NCBI RefSeq assembly: GCF_014649795.1
Contig: NZ_BMTS01000028.1
Span: 1-64,000 of the forward strand
Reading direction: 5' to 3'
Length of the DNA stretch: 64,000 nt
From: Streptomyces melanogenes
GTDB taxonomy: Bacteria; Actinomycetota; Actinomycetes; Streptomycetales; Streptomycetaceae
Of this stretch, positions 8,241-16,275 are shown piece after piece. A program made the translations under genes and the position numbers. Position 1 is the stretch's first letter, and the number at the start of each line of letters is the position of its first letter. The notes under the pieces are model-generated. The model was not told the origin of the DNA and did no database searches. It was given only the letters and a program-made list of their open reading frames with translations.

Positions 8241-9445
8241 CGCTCCAGGACCAGCGCCCGGTCCGTTCCGGAGTCCGGGTGGTCGTCGAGTTCGGCGCGC
8301 ACGGCGGGATGGCCGGTGTCCGGGGTGCCCTCGCCCGGGGTGATCAACCGCAGCAGGACCCACCGCACCTGCGCGGCCTGTTCCTCGTCGAGGCCGGCGT
8401 AGAGGTCTTCGGCGGTACGGGCGATCGCCCCGTGGACGCCGCCCGCCGCCTCGTACGCCTCCAGCGTCAGGGTGCGCCCCCGGCGCCGCCGCCATGTCTC
8501 CACCAGTGCGTGCGACAGCAGGGGCAGGCCGCCCGCCCGGCCGCTGGTCGCGTCGACGAGCCGGGCGGTGAGGGCCCGCTCCACGATCAGTCCGGCACCG
8601 GCGGCGGGTTTGACGATCGCCTCGCGCAGCTCGGCGGGCGTCATCGGGCCGACCGGCAAGCTCGCCTCCCGGACCACCGCGGCCAGGCCCGGATGCTCAA
8701 GGCAACGGCCGTAGAAGTCCGCCCGCACTCCCAGCACCACCCGCAGTCGGCTCTCGGGCTCCCCGGCGCGTAGCAGCATCTCCAGGAACTCCGCCCGCTG
8801 CCCCGGGTCGGTGCACAGGGTGAAGGCCTCCTCGAACTGATCCACGATCACCCAGGTGTCCCCCGGCGCCTCGTGGGGCATGAGCTGCTTGCGGTGCTCG
8901 GCGGCCGGCTGGGGCCCGGGGGTCAGGATCCGTATGACCGCCGGGCGCGGCAGCGGGTCGCCGGTGTCGCGCAGCCGGGGGATCAGTCCGGCGCGCAGCA
9001 GCGAGGACTTGCCGCTGCCGGACGGGCCGACGACGACGGTGAGGCGGTGTGCGCGTACGAGTCGCAGCAGGTCCTCGGTCAACTCGGTGCGGCCGTGGAA
9101 CCGTCCGGCGTCGGCGGGCTCGAAGCGGGTCAGCCCGCAGTACGGCGGAACATCCGAATCCGGCTCGTCCGCGGGCGCGGAGACCACCTCCCGCACCGCG
9201 GCGCGCCACCGCCGCTCCCACTCCGCGCCGTCCCCGCCGCACGCCGCCACATAGGCGAGCGCGACGGACAGCGACGGCAACTTCACCCCGGAGGCCGCCT
9301 GGGACAGCGCCGACGGGGAGTAGCCGGTCTTCTCGGCCAAGGCCCGGTAGGACAGGCGCGCCTCCGAGCGCAACCGGCGCAGCCCGTCGGCGAACAGCGC
9401 CGCAGGCCCGGAATCCGTATCCAAAGGCTTCTCAGGCCGCGCCAC
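8222..9445 (-). CDS. HTH plus STAND NTPase, N-terminal half of split gene
   Basis: This 407-residue ORF starts with a Cro/XRE-like helix-turn-helix (LRRLRSEARLSYRALAEKTGYSPSALSQAASG, residues about 22-54). An nSTAND1 NTPase follows with Walker A GPSGSGKSSLL near residue 140 and Walker B WVIVDQFEEAF near residue 190. Then comes the conserved winged-helix part (AELREAIVKPA, GGLPLLSHALVETW). Such proteins are large signal-sensing NTPases whose C-terminal WD40 propellers bind a ligand or partner; several related ones act in defence or development. The GTG start has GGGGGAA upstream. A one-base loss in a GC run around 8228-8235 ends the frame prematurely and separates it from its WD40 half. Confidence 0.8.
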   Translation of the reverse strand: MARPEKPLDTDSGPAALFADGLRRLRSEARLSYRALAEKTGYSPSALSQAASGVKLPSLSVALAYVAACGGDGAEWERRWRAAVREVVSAPADEPDSDVPPYCGLTRFEPADAGRFHGRTELTEDLLRLVRAHRLTVVVGPSGSGKSSLLRAGLIPRLRDTGDPLPRPAVIRILTPGPQPAAEHRKQLMPHEAPGDTWVIVDQFEEAFTLCTDPGQRAEFLEMLLRAGEPESRLRVVLGVRADFYGRCLEHPGLAAVVREASLPVGPMTPAELREAIVKPAAGAGLIVERALTARLVDATSGRAGGLPLLSHALVETWRRRRGRTLTLEAYEAAGGVHGAIARTAEDLYAGLDEEQAAQVRWVLLRLITPGEGTPDTGHPAVRAELDDHPDSGTDRALVLERLARPA

Positions 9446-9660
9446 CGCATTCCCCCGTTGCCGACCGGCTCCCGCGAGCGATCAAGAAACCCACGTGAGA
9501 AACCACGGGCCGCGCCGGGCAAGCCCTCCACCGGCCAGGTGCGGCAGTTCATGGCGACAGCCGCCAACAACCCACCAACACCATACCCTTGAGGGCACCC
9601 ACAGACGGCTATGCACTCCATGTATAGTTGCCGCAACCAACGACACTCAGGGGTGACACC

Positions 9661-9744
9661 GTGCGCAAGCTCCGCATCAGGCTCATGGGCGAGTACTGGC
9701 AGGCCCTCATGCGGATGCTCGGTCGGCTGCCCGGCCAGCTGTAG
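9661..9744 (+). CDS. Putative 27-aa small protein
   Basis: A GTG-initiated 27-codon frame (VRKLRIRLMGEYWQALMRML...) carries AGGGG 8 nt upstream. A -10-like TATAGT lies at 9622-9627. The peptide is basic and amphipathic, and it ends just before the convergent SDR gene. Because it is short, chance cannot be excluded. What argues for it is the ribosome site plus promoter in a gap that otherwise has no explanation. I do not recognise a family. Confidence 0.35.
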   Translation: MRKLRIRLMGEYWQALMRMLGRLPGQL

Positions 9745-9759
9745 GTCGCCTCAGGCACA

Positions 9760-10494
9760 TCACTGCGCGCTGGCGGCCGGGCGTACCACGATCTCGTTCA
9801 CATCGGCCTCCGGCGGCTGGGCGACCGCGTACGCGATGGCCCCGGCGATCGTCTCGGCGGGCAGGGCGACGGCACGATAGGCCTTCATGATCCGGCGCGC
9901 CTCTGCGTCCGCGAGATGGTCGACCAGCTCGGACTCGGTGACGCCCGGCGAGACGACGGTGACGCGGATGCTCCCGTCCGACTCCTGCCGCAACCCCTCG
10001 GAGATCGCCCGCACCGCGTACTTCGTGGCGCAGTACACGACCGCGGTGGGCGACACCTCGTACGCACCGACGGAGGCGATGTTCACGATGTGGCCGCCGC
10101 CCTGCGCCCGCATCACGGGCAGTGTCGCGGCGATGCCGTGCAGCACACCGCGCACGTTCACGTCGATCATGCGGTCCCACTCGTCCGTCCGCGCCGCGTC
10201 AAGACGGGACAGCGGCATGACCCCCGCGTTGTTCACCAGGACGTCGATGCGGCCGAGTTCGGCCCGAGCGGCCTCGGCGAAGGCGTGGACGTCGGCAGCG
10301 TCCGTCACGTCCAGGCGGCGGAACGCCGCACTGCCGCCCGCCGCGGTGATCTCACCGGCCAGCGCCTCCAGGCGATCGGTGCGGCGGGCCCCGAGGTAGA
10401 CCCGGTGGCCGTCCGCCGCGAGCCGACGCGCGGCCGCCGCGCCGATGCCGCTACTGGCCCCGGTGATCAGTACCGCCTTGGCGATCCTCGTCAT
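9760..10494 (-). CDS. SDR family NAD(P)-dependent oxidoreductase
   Basis: This 244-aa classical short-chain dehydrogenase has the Rossmann motif TGASSGIG (residues about 10-17), NNAG near residue 87, catalytic Ser in NIASVGAYE and the YxxxK motif in YCATKYAV, so it should be active. The TGASSGIG/GARRTDRLEAL pattern is typical of NADP-preferring members. The ATG at 10494 is preceded by GAAGGAG, and it is preferred over the longer frame to 10599. It diverges from an XRE regulator (10640 onward), an arrangement common for regulator and target pairs. The substrate is unknown. Confidence 0.9.
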   Translation of the reverse strand: MTRIAKAVLITGASSGIGAAAARRLAADGHRVYLGARRTDRLEALAGEITAAGGSAAFRRLDVTDAADVHAFAEAARAELGRIDVLVNNAGVMPLSRLDAARTDEWDRMIDVNVRGVLHGIAATLPVMRAQGGGHIVNIASVGAYEVSPTAVVYCATKYAVRAISEGLRQESDGSIRVTVVSPGVTESELVDHLADAEARRIMKAYRAVALPAETIAGAIAYAVAQPPEADVNEIVVRPAASAQ

Positions 10495-10586
10495 GATGCG
10501 CTCCTTCTCCGTCGACTCGGCCTGCTGCACGAGTGGATGGGACAACGGTCGGCGACGCGGCACACCCCGGCCAGGACGGCTTCTGC

Positions 10587-10605
10587 CTGGGTACGACACA
10601 CCCAG
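10587..10605. promoter_or_regulatory. Inverted repeat in SDR/XRE divergent promoter
   Basis: CTGGGT (10587-10592) and ACCCAG (10600-10605) are separated by 7 nt midway between the two divergent starts. It is a plausible operator for the XRE regulator acting on itself and on the SDR gene; no better candidate is seen in the gap. Confidence 0.4.
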
Positions 10606-10639
10606 TCAACGGGACGGCGGCAGCCGTAGGCTGGGCGCG

Positions 10640-11554
10640 GTGACGAGCAGTGAACTGGGTAGTTTCCTACGGGCCCACCGAGCCCGACTGCACCCCGACG
10701 ACGTGAGCCTGGTTTCCTACGGGCGGCGCCGGGTGGCCGGGTTGCGTCGGGAGGAGGTGGCCGTGCTCGCCGGCATGAACGCCGACTACTACGCCCGCCT
10801 GGAACAGGGCCGCGAACGCCGCCCCTCCCCGCAGATCCTCGACTCGCTCTGCCGGGCGCTCCACCTGGACGACGACGCCCGCGACCACCTCTACCGGCTC
10901 GCGGGCAGCGTGCCGGACGGCGGCGGCCCACAGCCGCACGAGAGCGCGAGCCCCGCACTGCGGCAGCTCCTTGGCGCCTTCCCCGACACTCCGGCGTTCG
11001 TGATCGACCCGGCCATGGACCTCCTGGCCGCCAACCCCCTCGCCGACGAGCTGTTCTCCCCCTTCCAACGGGCCGACAACCTCGCCCGTATGACCTTCCG
11101 CGACCCCGCCGCACGCCAGTTCTTCGTCCACTGGCAACGGGCGGCCGAGGCGACCGTCGCCGCCTTGCGCCAGGCCACCGGCCTCACCCCGCACTACCCG
11201 CGCCTACGCGCGCTCGTCGCCGACCTGACCGCCACCAGCGAGGAGTTCACCTCGCTGTGGCGCGCCCAGACGGTCCACGGCAAGACACACAGCGCGAAGG
11301 AACTCCTCCACCCCGAGGTGGGCCCGCTGTCCCTGACGTACCAGAGCTTCGACGTACGCGGCGCACCCGGCCAGCAACTCCTGATCTACCACGCGGAGCC
11401 GGGAAGCCCGAGCGCGGACGCGCTCACCTTGCTGGGCACACTGGCCGCCACGCCTCTCACACCCCCGCCCGGACATAAGCCTCCAGCAAGTCAGCCAGCT
11501 CCTGCGGGTGGCTCAGCGCCGCCAAGTGACCGCCGGGCACCTCGTCGGGGGTGA
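10640..11554 (+). CDS. XRE-family regulator with MmyB-like domain
   Basis: This 304-aa regulator has an N-terminal helix-turn-helix (RVAGLRREEVAVLAGMNADYYARLEQGRERRPS, residues about 32-64). The MmyB-like ligand-binding domain follows (PAFVIDPAMDLLAANPLADELFSPF, then FRDPAARQFFVHWQRAAEATVAALR). Members usually repress a neighbouring oxidoreductase gene and are relieved by a small ligand. The GTG start at 10640 has TAGGCT 7 nt upstream, consistent with a leaderless transcript. The last roughly 30 codons run past the usual end of the family and overlap the convergent hydrolase gene by 98 nt, giving a Pro/Ala-rich tail that may be incidental. Confidence 0.85.
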   Translation: MTSSELGSFLRAHRARLHPDDVSLVSYGRRRVAGLRREEVAVLAGMNADYYARLEQGRERRPSPQILDSLCRALHLDDDARDHLYRLAGSVPDGGGPQPHESASPALRQLLGAFPDTPAFVIDPAMDLLAANPLADELFSPFQRADNLARMTFRDPAARQFFVHWQRAAEATVAALRQATGLTPHYPRLRALVADLTATSEEFTSLWRAQTVHGKTHSAKELLHPEVGPLSLTYQSFDVRGAPGQQLLIYHAEPGSPSADALTLLGTLAATPLTPPPGHKPPASQPAPAGGSAPPSDRRAPRRG

Positions 11555-12146
11555 TACCGAGGCGGTCCTCGGCCACTTGGCGTTGGAAGGCAGCGGGGAA
11601 GAGGCGGTCGTCGCGGGCGGTCACCACTCGGGTCGGCACCTTCGGCCACGCATCGAGGGTGAACGGTGTCGCGAAGACCGCGTCGGACTCCTCCTCCGCG
11701 TGCTCCCCCGAGGCGTCGATCTCCGTCTGCGGCAGGTCGTGCAGGAAGTACGTCGCCACGTCGAAGGGCGCGTCCGGGTCACGGCCCTCGCTCACGTCGT
11801 GCGCGCGGCGTGCCGCCTCCTGGCCGGTGTTGGCCCACCACTCCCCCGGTGTCTCGCCGGGGCGCGGGATCATGCCGTTGACCAGCACGAGGAGCGACAC
11901 GGGCAGTCGCGCGCACACCAGGGGCGCGGTGAACGCGCCGAGGGACTGTGCGACCACCACCAACTCCCCGCGCTCACCGACCGCTTCGACGACGGTGTCC
12001 ACGTACTCCGGCAGCCCGGCCCCGGCATCCGCTCCCGGCAGGTCCACGGCCACCACGTCCCGCCCCCGGCGGCCCAGTTCGTCCGTGACGCCGTGCCAGT
12101 ACCAGGAGGAGCCGCCGGCTCCGGGAATCAACACGTACGTGGTCAT
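11457..12146 (-). CDS. Alpha/beta hydrolase
   Basis: This 229-aa protein of the short esterase/EstX-like alpha/beta hydrolase group has YVLIPGAGGSSWYW at the N-terminus (oxyanion region), a nucleophile elbow VVVAQSLGAF (Ser near residue 82) and the C-terminal catalytic His in VPGGHLAAL. An Asp in TARDDRLFP is the likely acid. No signal peptide is seen, so it is cytoplasmic. The ATG at 12146 has AAGGTG upstream. It is divergent from an MFS pseudogene and convergent with the XRE gene. The elbow starts with Ala instead of Gly, which is common in this subgroup. Substrate is unknown. Confidence 0.85.
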   Translation of the reverse strand: MTTYVLIPGAGGSSWYWHGVTDELGRRGRDVVAVDLPGADAGAGLPEYVDTVVEAVGERGELVVVAQSLGAFTAPLVCARLPVSLLVLVNGMIPRPGETPGEWWANTGQEAARRAHDVSEGRDPDAPFDVATYFLHDLPQTEIDASGEHAEEESDAVFATPFTLDAWPKVPTRVVTARDDRLFPAAFQRQVAEDRLGITPDEVPGGHLAALSHPQELADLLEAYVRAGV

Positions 12147-12270
12147 GGGTGCATGCACCTTCCGCGCGGGGACGTCTGCTTCTCCCCCTTGTGACTGTTG
12201 GTCCTCGCCGAACTCATCGGGCCCCATCCGGCGTGGCCGACGGCGCGACGGCGGCTGGTACCGTGCGATC

Positions 12271-13360
12271 ATGCCGCGCCTGGTAGACGTCCCTGGTTAC
12301 ATACGTTTCTGGACCGCTTCGGCCATATCGGCCTTCGGTTCGCAGGTGACCGGGCTCGCCCTCCAGATCCTCACCGCGGTGACGCTGAGCGCGTCCGCCA
12401 CGCAGGTGGGACTCGTCAACGCCGCCCGCTGGGTTCCGTACCTGCTCTTCGGGCTGGTGGCCGGAGTGGTGGTGGACCGCTGCCGGCGCAAGCCGGTCCT
12501 GGTCGCCACGGATGTCGGACGCGCGGTCCTGCTCGGTGCGATCCCCCCGCTCTACGCGCTGGACCGGCTGACCATCCCCGCACTGTGCCTGTTCGTCTTC
12601 GCCTTCGGGGTGTTGTGCCTGCTCTTCGACGCGGCCAACCAGTCGTACGTGCCACGGCTGGTCCCCCAGGAACAGCTCAACGCGGGGTACGCCCGGGTGG
12701 AGCAGGCCAACGCGGTCGCCGGCTCGACCGGTCCGTTGATCGCCGGGGTGCTGATCAAGGTCGTGGGCGCACCGCTCGCCGTGCTCGTGGACGCCCTCAG
12801 CTATCTGGTGTCCGGCCTGCTGATCGCCTCGGTGAAGGCGCACGACCCCGTACCCGGGGGACTTCGGGCTGGGCGCCACCTACGCGTGCGGGGGCGTCGG
12901 TGCGGTACTCGGCGGCGCGCTCTCGGGGCCGGTGACCAGGAGGCTCGACGTCGGCGCCACCCTCATCGTCTTCCGGCTGGTGGCGGCCATCGGCTGGCTG
13001 CCCCTGGTCCTCGCTCGCCCCGGACCGTGGGCCCTCGCCGCCACGTCGCTGGCCTTCTTCGTCGTGTCCCTGGCCATCGGCATCGGCAGCCCCGTCGAAC
13101 TCAGCTACCGCCAAGCGGTGACGCCCGACGGGCTGCGGGGGCGGATGAACGCGACCATCCGCTCGTTCAACTGGGGGATGGTGGCGGTGGGCGCGCAGCT
13201 GGGCGGAGTGCTCGCCGACCGGATCAGCTTCCGCTTCTCGCTGTGGATCGGGCTGTCCGGAGCGGTCGTCCAGGCGCTCGTACTCGCCTTCTCCGGCACC
13301 CGGCAGGCGCGCACCGCCGACCACCTCACCCCCTCGCCCTCACCCTCCACTACAGCCTGA
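12271..13360 (+). pseudogene. MFS exporter pseudogene with internal deletion
   Basis: The first frame from ATG 12271 gives six transmembrane helices of an MFS_3-type exporter (FWTASAISAFGSQVTGLALQ, then FGLVAGVVVDRCRRKPVL, ending LLIASVKAHDPVPGG). At about 12855 the sequence jumps out of frame into DFGLGATYACGGVGAVLGGALSG and continues to the natural C-terminus at 13360. Together the parts are about 360 aa, against roughly 410-430 for the family. The cytoplasmic loop plus one helix are therefore missing, and the frame changes. TACCGT 6 nt before the ATG suggests a leaderless promoter. The product is unlikely to be functional. Confidence 0.85.
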
Positions 13361-13393
13361 CGGTTTGAGGCTTGAGGCGGACTCCGCGGCCGG

Positions 13394-14134
13394 TCAGCGG
13401 GAGGTGCTGAGCCAGTCCTCGTACCGGGTGGGGGCCACGCGCGCGTCCGGTCCGGCCACCAGCACATCGCCCTCGACCGCGGCGAACATGCCCGCCTTCT
13501 CGTCGGTGACGACGGTGAGCTGGTCCTGGCGGGCCGACACCGTGAGGCGGCCGAGCTCGTCCAGCGAGAAGACATCGGGGCCGGCGACGTCCAGGATGCC
13601 GTTGCGCGGGGGCGCGGTGGCGACGTCGGCGAGGGCGGCGACGACATCGGCCGTCGCGATGGGCTGAACAGGGGTGGAGGGCAGGCGGACGGTGTGGTCC
13701 TCGGTGCTCCACGACATGACCGCGTCCATGAACTCGAAGAACTGGGTGGCGCGCACGATCGAGTACGCGGTGGGGCCCTGCCGCAGCAGCTCCTCCTGGA
13801 GCGTCTTCGCACGGTAGTAGTCCAGCTGCGGCACCCGGTCGACGCCGACGATGGAGAGGATCACCTGGTGGCGTACGCCCGCGCGCTCGCCCGCGGCCAG
13901 CAGCCGACCCATGGTGGTGCGGAAGAAGTCCGGGGAGGCTTCGTCGAAGGTCGGGGAGTTCGTCACGTTGACGACCGTGTCCGCGCCCGCCAGCGCCTGG
14001 TCGAGCCCCTCGCCGGTGAGCAGGTCGACTCCGGTCGACAGGGATGCGGCGACCACCTCGTGTCCGGCCTCGCGGAGTCGGGAGACGAGCTGGGAACCGA
14101 TCAGTCCGGTGCCTCCGATGACCGTGATCTTCAT
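13394..14134 (-). CDS. NmrA-like NAD(P)-binding protein, RsrR target
   Basis: This 246-aa atypical SDR starts MKITVIGGTGLIGSQLV, the GxxGxxG dinucleotide-binding motif, and lacks a YxxxK active site. That fits NmrA/azoreductase-like NAD(P)H sensors or reductases. It is divergent from the Rrf2 regulator that starts at 14275, and the 140-nt gap holds two near-identical palindromes. In S. venezuelae the redox regulator RsrR controls exactly this type of divergently transcribed NmrA-like gene (established knowledge), so the pair is recognised with high confidence. The ATG at 14134 has GAAGGG upstream. Role: probably senses or changes the NAD(P)H balance; this is inference from the family. Confidence 0.88.
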   Translation of the reverse strand: MKITVIGGTGLIGSQLVSRLREAGHEVVAASLSTGVDLLTGEGLDQALAGADTVVNVTNSPTFDEASPDFFRTTMGRLLAAGERAGVRHQVILSIVGVDRVPQLDYYRAKTLQEELLRQGPTAYSIVRATQFFEFMDAVMSWSTEDHTVRLPSTPVQPIATADVVAALADVATAPPRNGILDVAGPDVFSLDELGRLTVSARQDQLTVVTDEKAGMFAAVEGDVLVAGPDARVAPTRYEDWLSTSR

Positions 14135-14207
14135 GACCGTGCCCTTCCGTGTCGGTCTGCGACTGCCTGTGACCTTCAGCGAACCAAGCGCCACCGACTC
14201 GACGCAA

Positions 14208-14229
14208 ACTCGGATACCTGATGTCCGAG
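14208..14229. promoter_or_regulatory. RsrR operator copy 1
   Basis: The dyad CTCGGATA-N5-TGTCCGAG occupies 14209-14229 in the divergent promoter between the NmrA-like gene and rsrR. It differs from copy 2 only in the spacer. The arms are complementary except for one position. Confidence 0.8.
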
Positions 14230-14234
14230 ATAAT

Positions 14235-14257
14235 ACTCGGATAGTCTATGTCCGAGT
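14235..14257. promoter_or_regulatory. RsrR operator copy 2
   Basis: ACTCGGATA-N5-TGTCCGAGT is the second copy, 27 nt from the first and ending 18 nt before the rsrR start codon. Its overlap with the presumed rsrR promoter implies autorepression. Confidence 0.8.
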
Positions 14258-14274
14258 CAAATGGAGGGCGACGC

Positions 14275-14766
14275 ATGAAACTGTCCGGTGGCGTGGAATG
14301 GGCGCTGCACTGCTGTGTGGTCCTGACGGCGGCGACCGAGCCGGTCCCGGCCGCCCGGCTGGCGCAGCTGCACGACGTCTCCCCCAGCTACCTGGCCAAG
14401 CAGATGCAGGCCCTGTCCCGGGCGGGCCTGGTGAAGTCCGTACAGGGAAAGACCGGCGGATACGTACTGACCAGGGCGGCCGCCGACATCACCGCCCTGG
14501 ACGTGGTGCAGGCTGTCGATGGCGCGAATCCGGCGTTCGTGTGCACCGAGATCCGGCAGCGGGGCCCCCTGGGGACGCCGCCCGAGGAGTGCACGAAGCC
14601 GTGCCCCATCGCCCGCGCGATGTCGGCCGCCGACGCCGCCTGGCGGGCGTCCCTGCGGGGCGTCTCGGTGGCGGACCTGGTCGGCTCGGTGGAGCGGGAC
14701 AGCGGGCCCGGGGCCCTGCCGGGCATCGGCGCGTGGCTCAACTCGGCGCAGGCCTCCGACGGTTGA
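14275..14766 (+). CDS. rsrR: Rrf2-family [2Fe-2S] redox regulator RsrR
   Basis: This 163-aa Rrf2 regulator has a winged helix over residues 1-70 (PAARLAQLHDVSPSYLAKQMQALSRAGLVKSVQG). The ligand set described for RsrR of S. venezuelae, a [2Fe-2S] cluster bound by Glu8 and His12 of one subunit and two Cys of the other, is matched here. From the ATG at 14275 the start reads MKLSGGVEWALHCC with Glu8 and His12, and Cys falls at positions 90, 106 and 110. The three-Cys NsrR/IscR arrangement is therefore not the expected one. GGAGGG precedes this ATG, and an ATG at 14248 would shift the numbering. Cluster redox state is known to switch DNA binding in RsrR. It is divergent from the NmrA-like gene with two operators between them. 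Confidence 0.93.
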   Translation: MKLSGGVEWALHCCVVLTAATEPVPAARLAQLHDVSPSYLAKQMQALSRAGLVKSVQGKTGGYVLTRAAADITALDVVQAVDGANPAFVCTEIRQRGPLGTPPEECTKPCPIARAMSAADAAWRASLRGVSVADLVGSVERDSGPGALPGIGAWLNSAQASDG

Positions 14767-15119
14767 AAGTTCCTGGTGCGGCCGGCGCCCGGACGGCCTG
14801 CCCGGGACGACGGGATTTGCCTGCCGGGCGACCGGAGTCACCCCGTCGGTCTGCGGGCTATGCTGCTACACAGACGCCCAAGCCCCCGGCGGCACGTGTC
14901 GAATGACCGCGATGCCCGTCGGAACGGACCCCGGTCCGCTCGGCAGGCGCACCCTTCGAGGAGTGACCCCGGAACGCCGGGCCGGGACCCGTGCCCGGCG
15001 CCGAAGCCGCTCGTCCGCCTCCGTGCGCACCGGAACCCGCACCGCGACATGCGGGCCGAGGCGCCGACTCCGGCACCGCCGTACCGCATGGCGCGGCGGG
15101 CCACATGAACCGAGGCACC
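14767..15119. other. Intergenic region, no gene seen
   Basis: This is a 353-nt gap between rsrR and the STAS gene. It holds a -10-like TATGCT (14859-14864) without a clear -35, and otherwise GC-rich sequence. I see no ORF with a ribosome site and no strong hairpin. Confidence 0.5.
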
Positions 15120-15521
15120 ATGCCCCTCCCCCAGCTCAACGTCTACCGTCACGACCGCGAGGCCCGGGCGCTCATCACCCTGGCCGGTGAGATCGACCTC
15201 GCGACCGCACCGCTGCTGCGGGAGACGCTGGCGCGGTGCCTGCACGACGGGATCCGGACCGTCGACGTCGATCTGACCCCCGTCACCTTCTGCGACTGCA
15301 GCGGCCTCAACACCTTCCTCGACGCGGCGGAACTCACGACGGCCGCGGGCGGGACCCTGCGCCTGCACTACCCGTCGTCCGCCCTGCACCGGCTCCTCGA
15401 ACTCACGGGCTCCACCTTCCTGCTTCACACGCTCGCCAGCCAGCCGGGTCCGGCGCTCTCCGGCCCCGGCGCGGTGTCGCATCAGCCCGTTACGGGCGCG
15501 AGCGCGGGCGGAGCGCGATGA
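15120..15521 (+). CDS. STAS-domain anti-sigma factor antagonist
   Basis: This 133-aa STAS protein has ALITLAGEIDLATAPLLRETLARCL (residues about 15-40), the core VDVDLTPVTFCDCSGLNTFLDA with the Ser that is phosphorylated in SpoIIAA/RsbV-type antagonists (DCSG), and a C-terminal helix. Such proteins release a sigma factor from its anti-sigma kinase when unphosphorylated. No kinase or sigma gene is adjacent, so its partner is elsewhere. The ATG at 15120 has GAGG 6 nt upstream, and the earlier ATG at 15105 lacks one. The C-terminal 20 residues are low-complexity. Confidence 0.85.
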   Translation: MPLPQLNVYRHDREARALITLAGEIDLATAPLLRETLARCLHDGIRTVDVDLTPVTFCDCSGLNTFLDAAELTTAAGGTLRLHYPSSALHRLLELTGSTFLLHTLASQPGPALSGPGAVSHQPVTGASAGGAR

Positions 15522-15593
15522 CGGCCCGGTCCGGGCGCGAGCGCCCGAGGAGGAGTCCCCCTGACTCGCATCCCCTGCGCGGCGAAGCGTCGT

Positions 15594-16088
15594 CTACGCC
15601 GCCGCCCCCAACTCCGGGGCAGGCACGGCGAACACGGCCCCGGCCGTTGTGCCGAGGTCGGAATGGACGTGGAGGAGCCGGGTCAGCCCGGCGGCGCCCA
15701 GCGCCGCGGCGACGCTGGGGCTCGGTGCGAGGAGGCACAGCCCGTCGCCGAAGGAGCGGGCCCGGCGTGCGGTGGCGATGAGCAGCCCCAGGCCGAGGGC
15801 GTCGCAGGACGTCACGCCCGACAGGTCGAGGACCAAGAGGTTTCCGGGACCGTGGGACACCCGCACAAGGCGCTCGCGCAGCCGGGGAACAGTGGCGAGA
15901 CCCAGACGTCCACTGACGGCGATGACCACGCATCCTTCGGCGCCGTGGCTGGGCGGCGGCCGACTGCCCGGGACGGTGGGCGCGGGCAGCGACCGGCGCC
16001 CCTGCGCGGACGTACGGGCGCCTTGCCCGCCAGGACGCAGGCGCGGTGCGGCGGCGGGCAGAGAAGTGGTTCGGGAACTGGTCGACAC
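15594..16088 (-). CDS. STAS-domain protein lacking the phospho-serine
   Basis: This 164-aa protein has its STAS domain over residues about 53-150: CVVIAVSGRLGLATVPRLRERLVRV, then LLVLDLSGVTSCDALGLGLLIATARRARSFG. Where the antagonist Ser sits in its convergent neighbour (DCSG), this one has CDALG, so it may be a constitutive or non-regulated binder. The frame is open to 16247, but the GTG at 16088 is chosen because GAGGAGG lies 6 nt upstream and the first 50 codons before it look non-coding. The N-terminal roughly 50 residues kept are Pro/Arg-rich. Convergent with the other STAS gene. Confidence 0.7.
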   Translation of the reverse strand: MSTSSRTTSLPAAAPRLRPGGQGARTSAQGRRSLPAPTVPGSRPPPSHGAEGCVVIAVSGRLGLATVPRLRERLVRVSHGPGNLLVLDLSGVTSCDALGLGLLIATARRARSFGDGLCLLAPSPSVAAALGAAGLTRLLHVHSDLGTTAGAVFAVPAPELGAAA

Positions 16089-16275
16089 CCTGGGCCTCCT
16101 CGGGGCTGATCGGCACGCTGCCGGGGGCTGGGGCGTTGCCCTCACCCTAGTCCTGCCCCCTGCCACGAACAGGCCACCGGATGCGCGGGATGGGGCACCC
16201 TGGCGCGGCTCGTCAGCCGCCCGGCCGGAGCGGGGCCGCCGTGCCATCTCACCTCATCCGGCCGTCCGAACGGCC

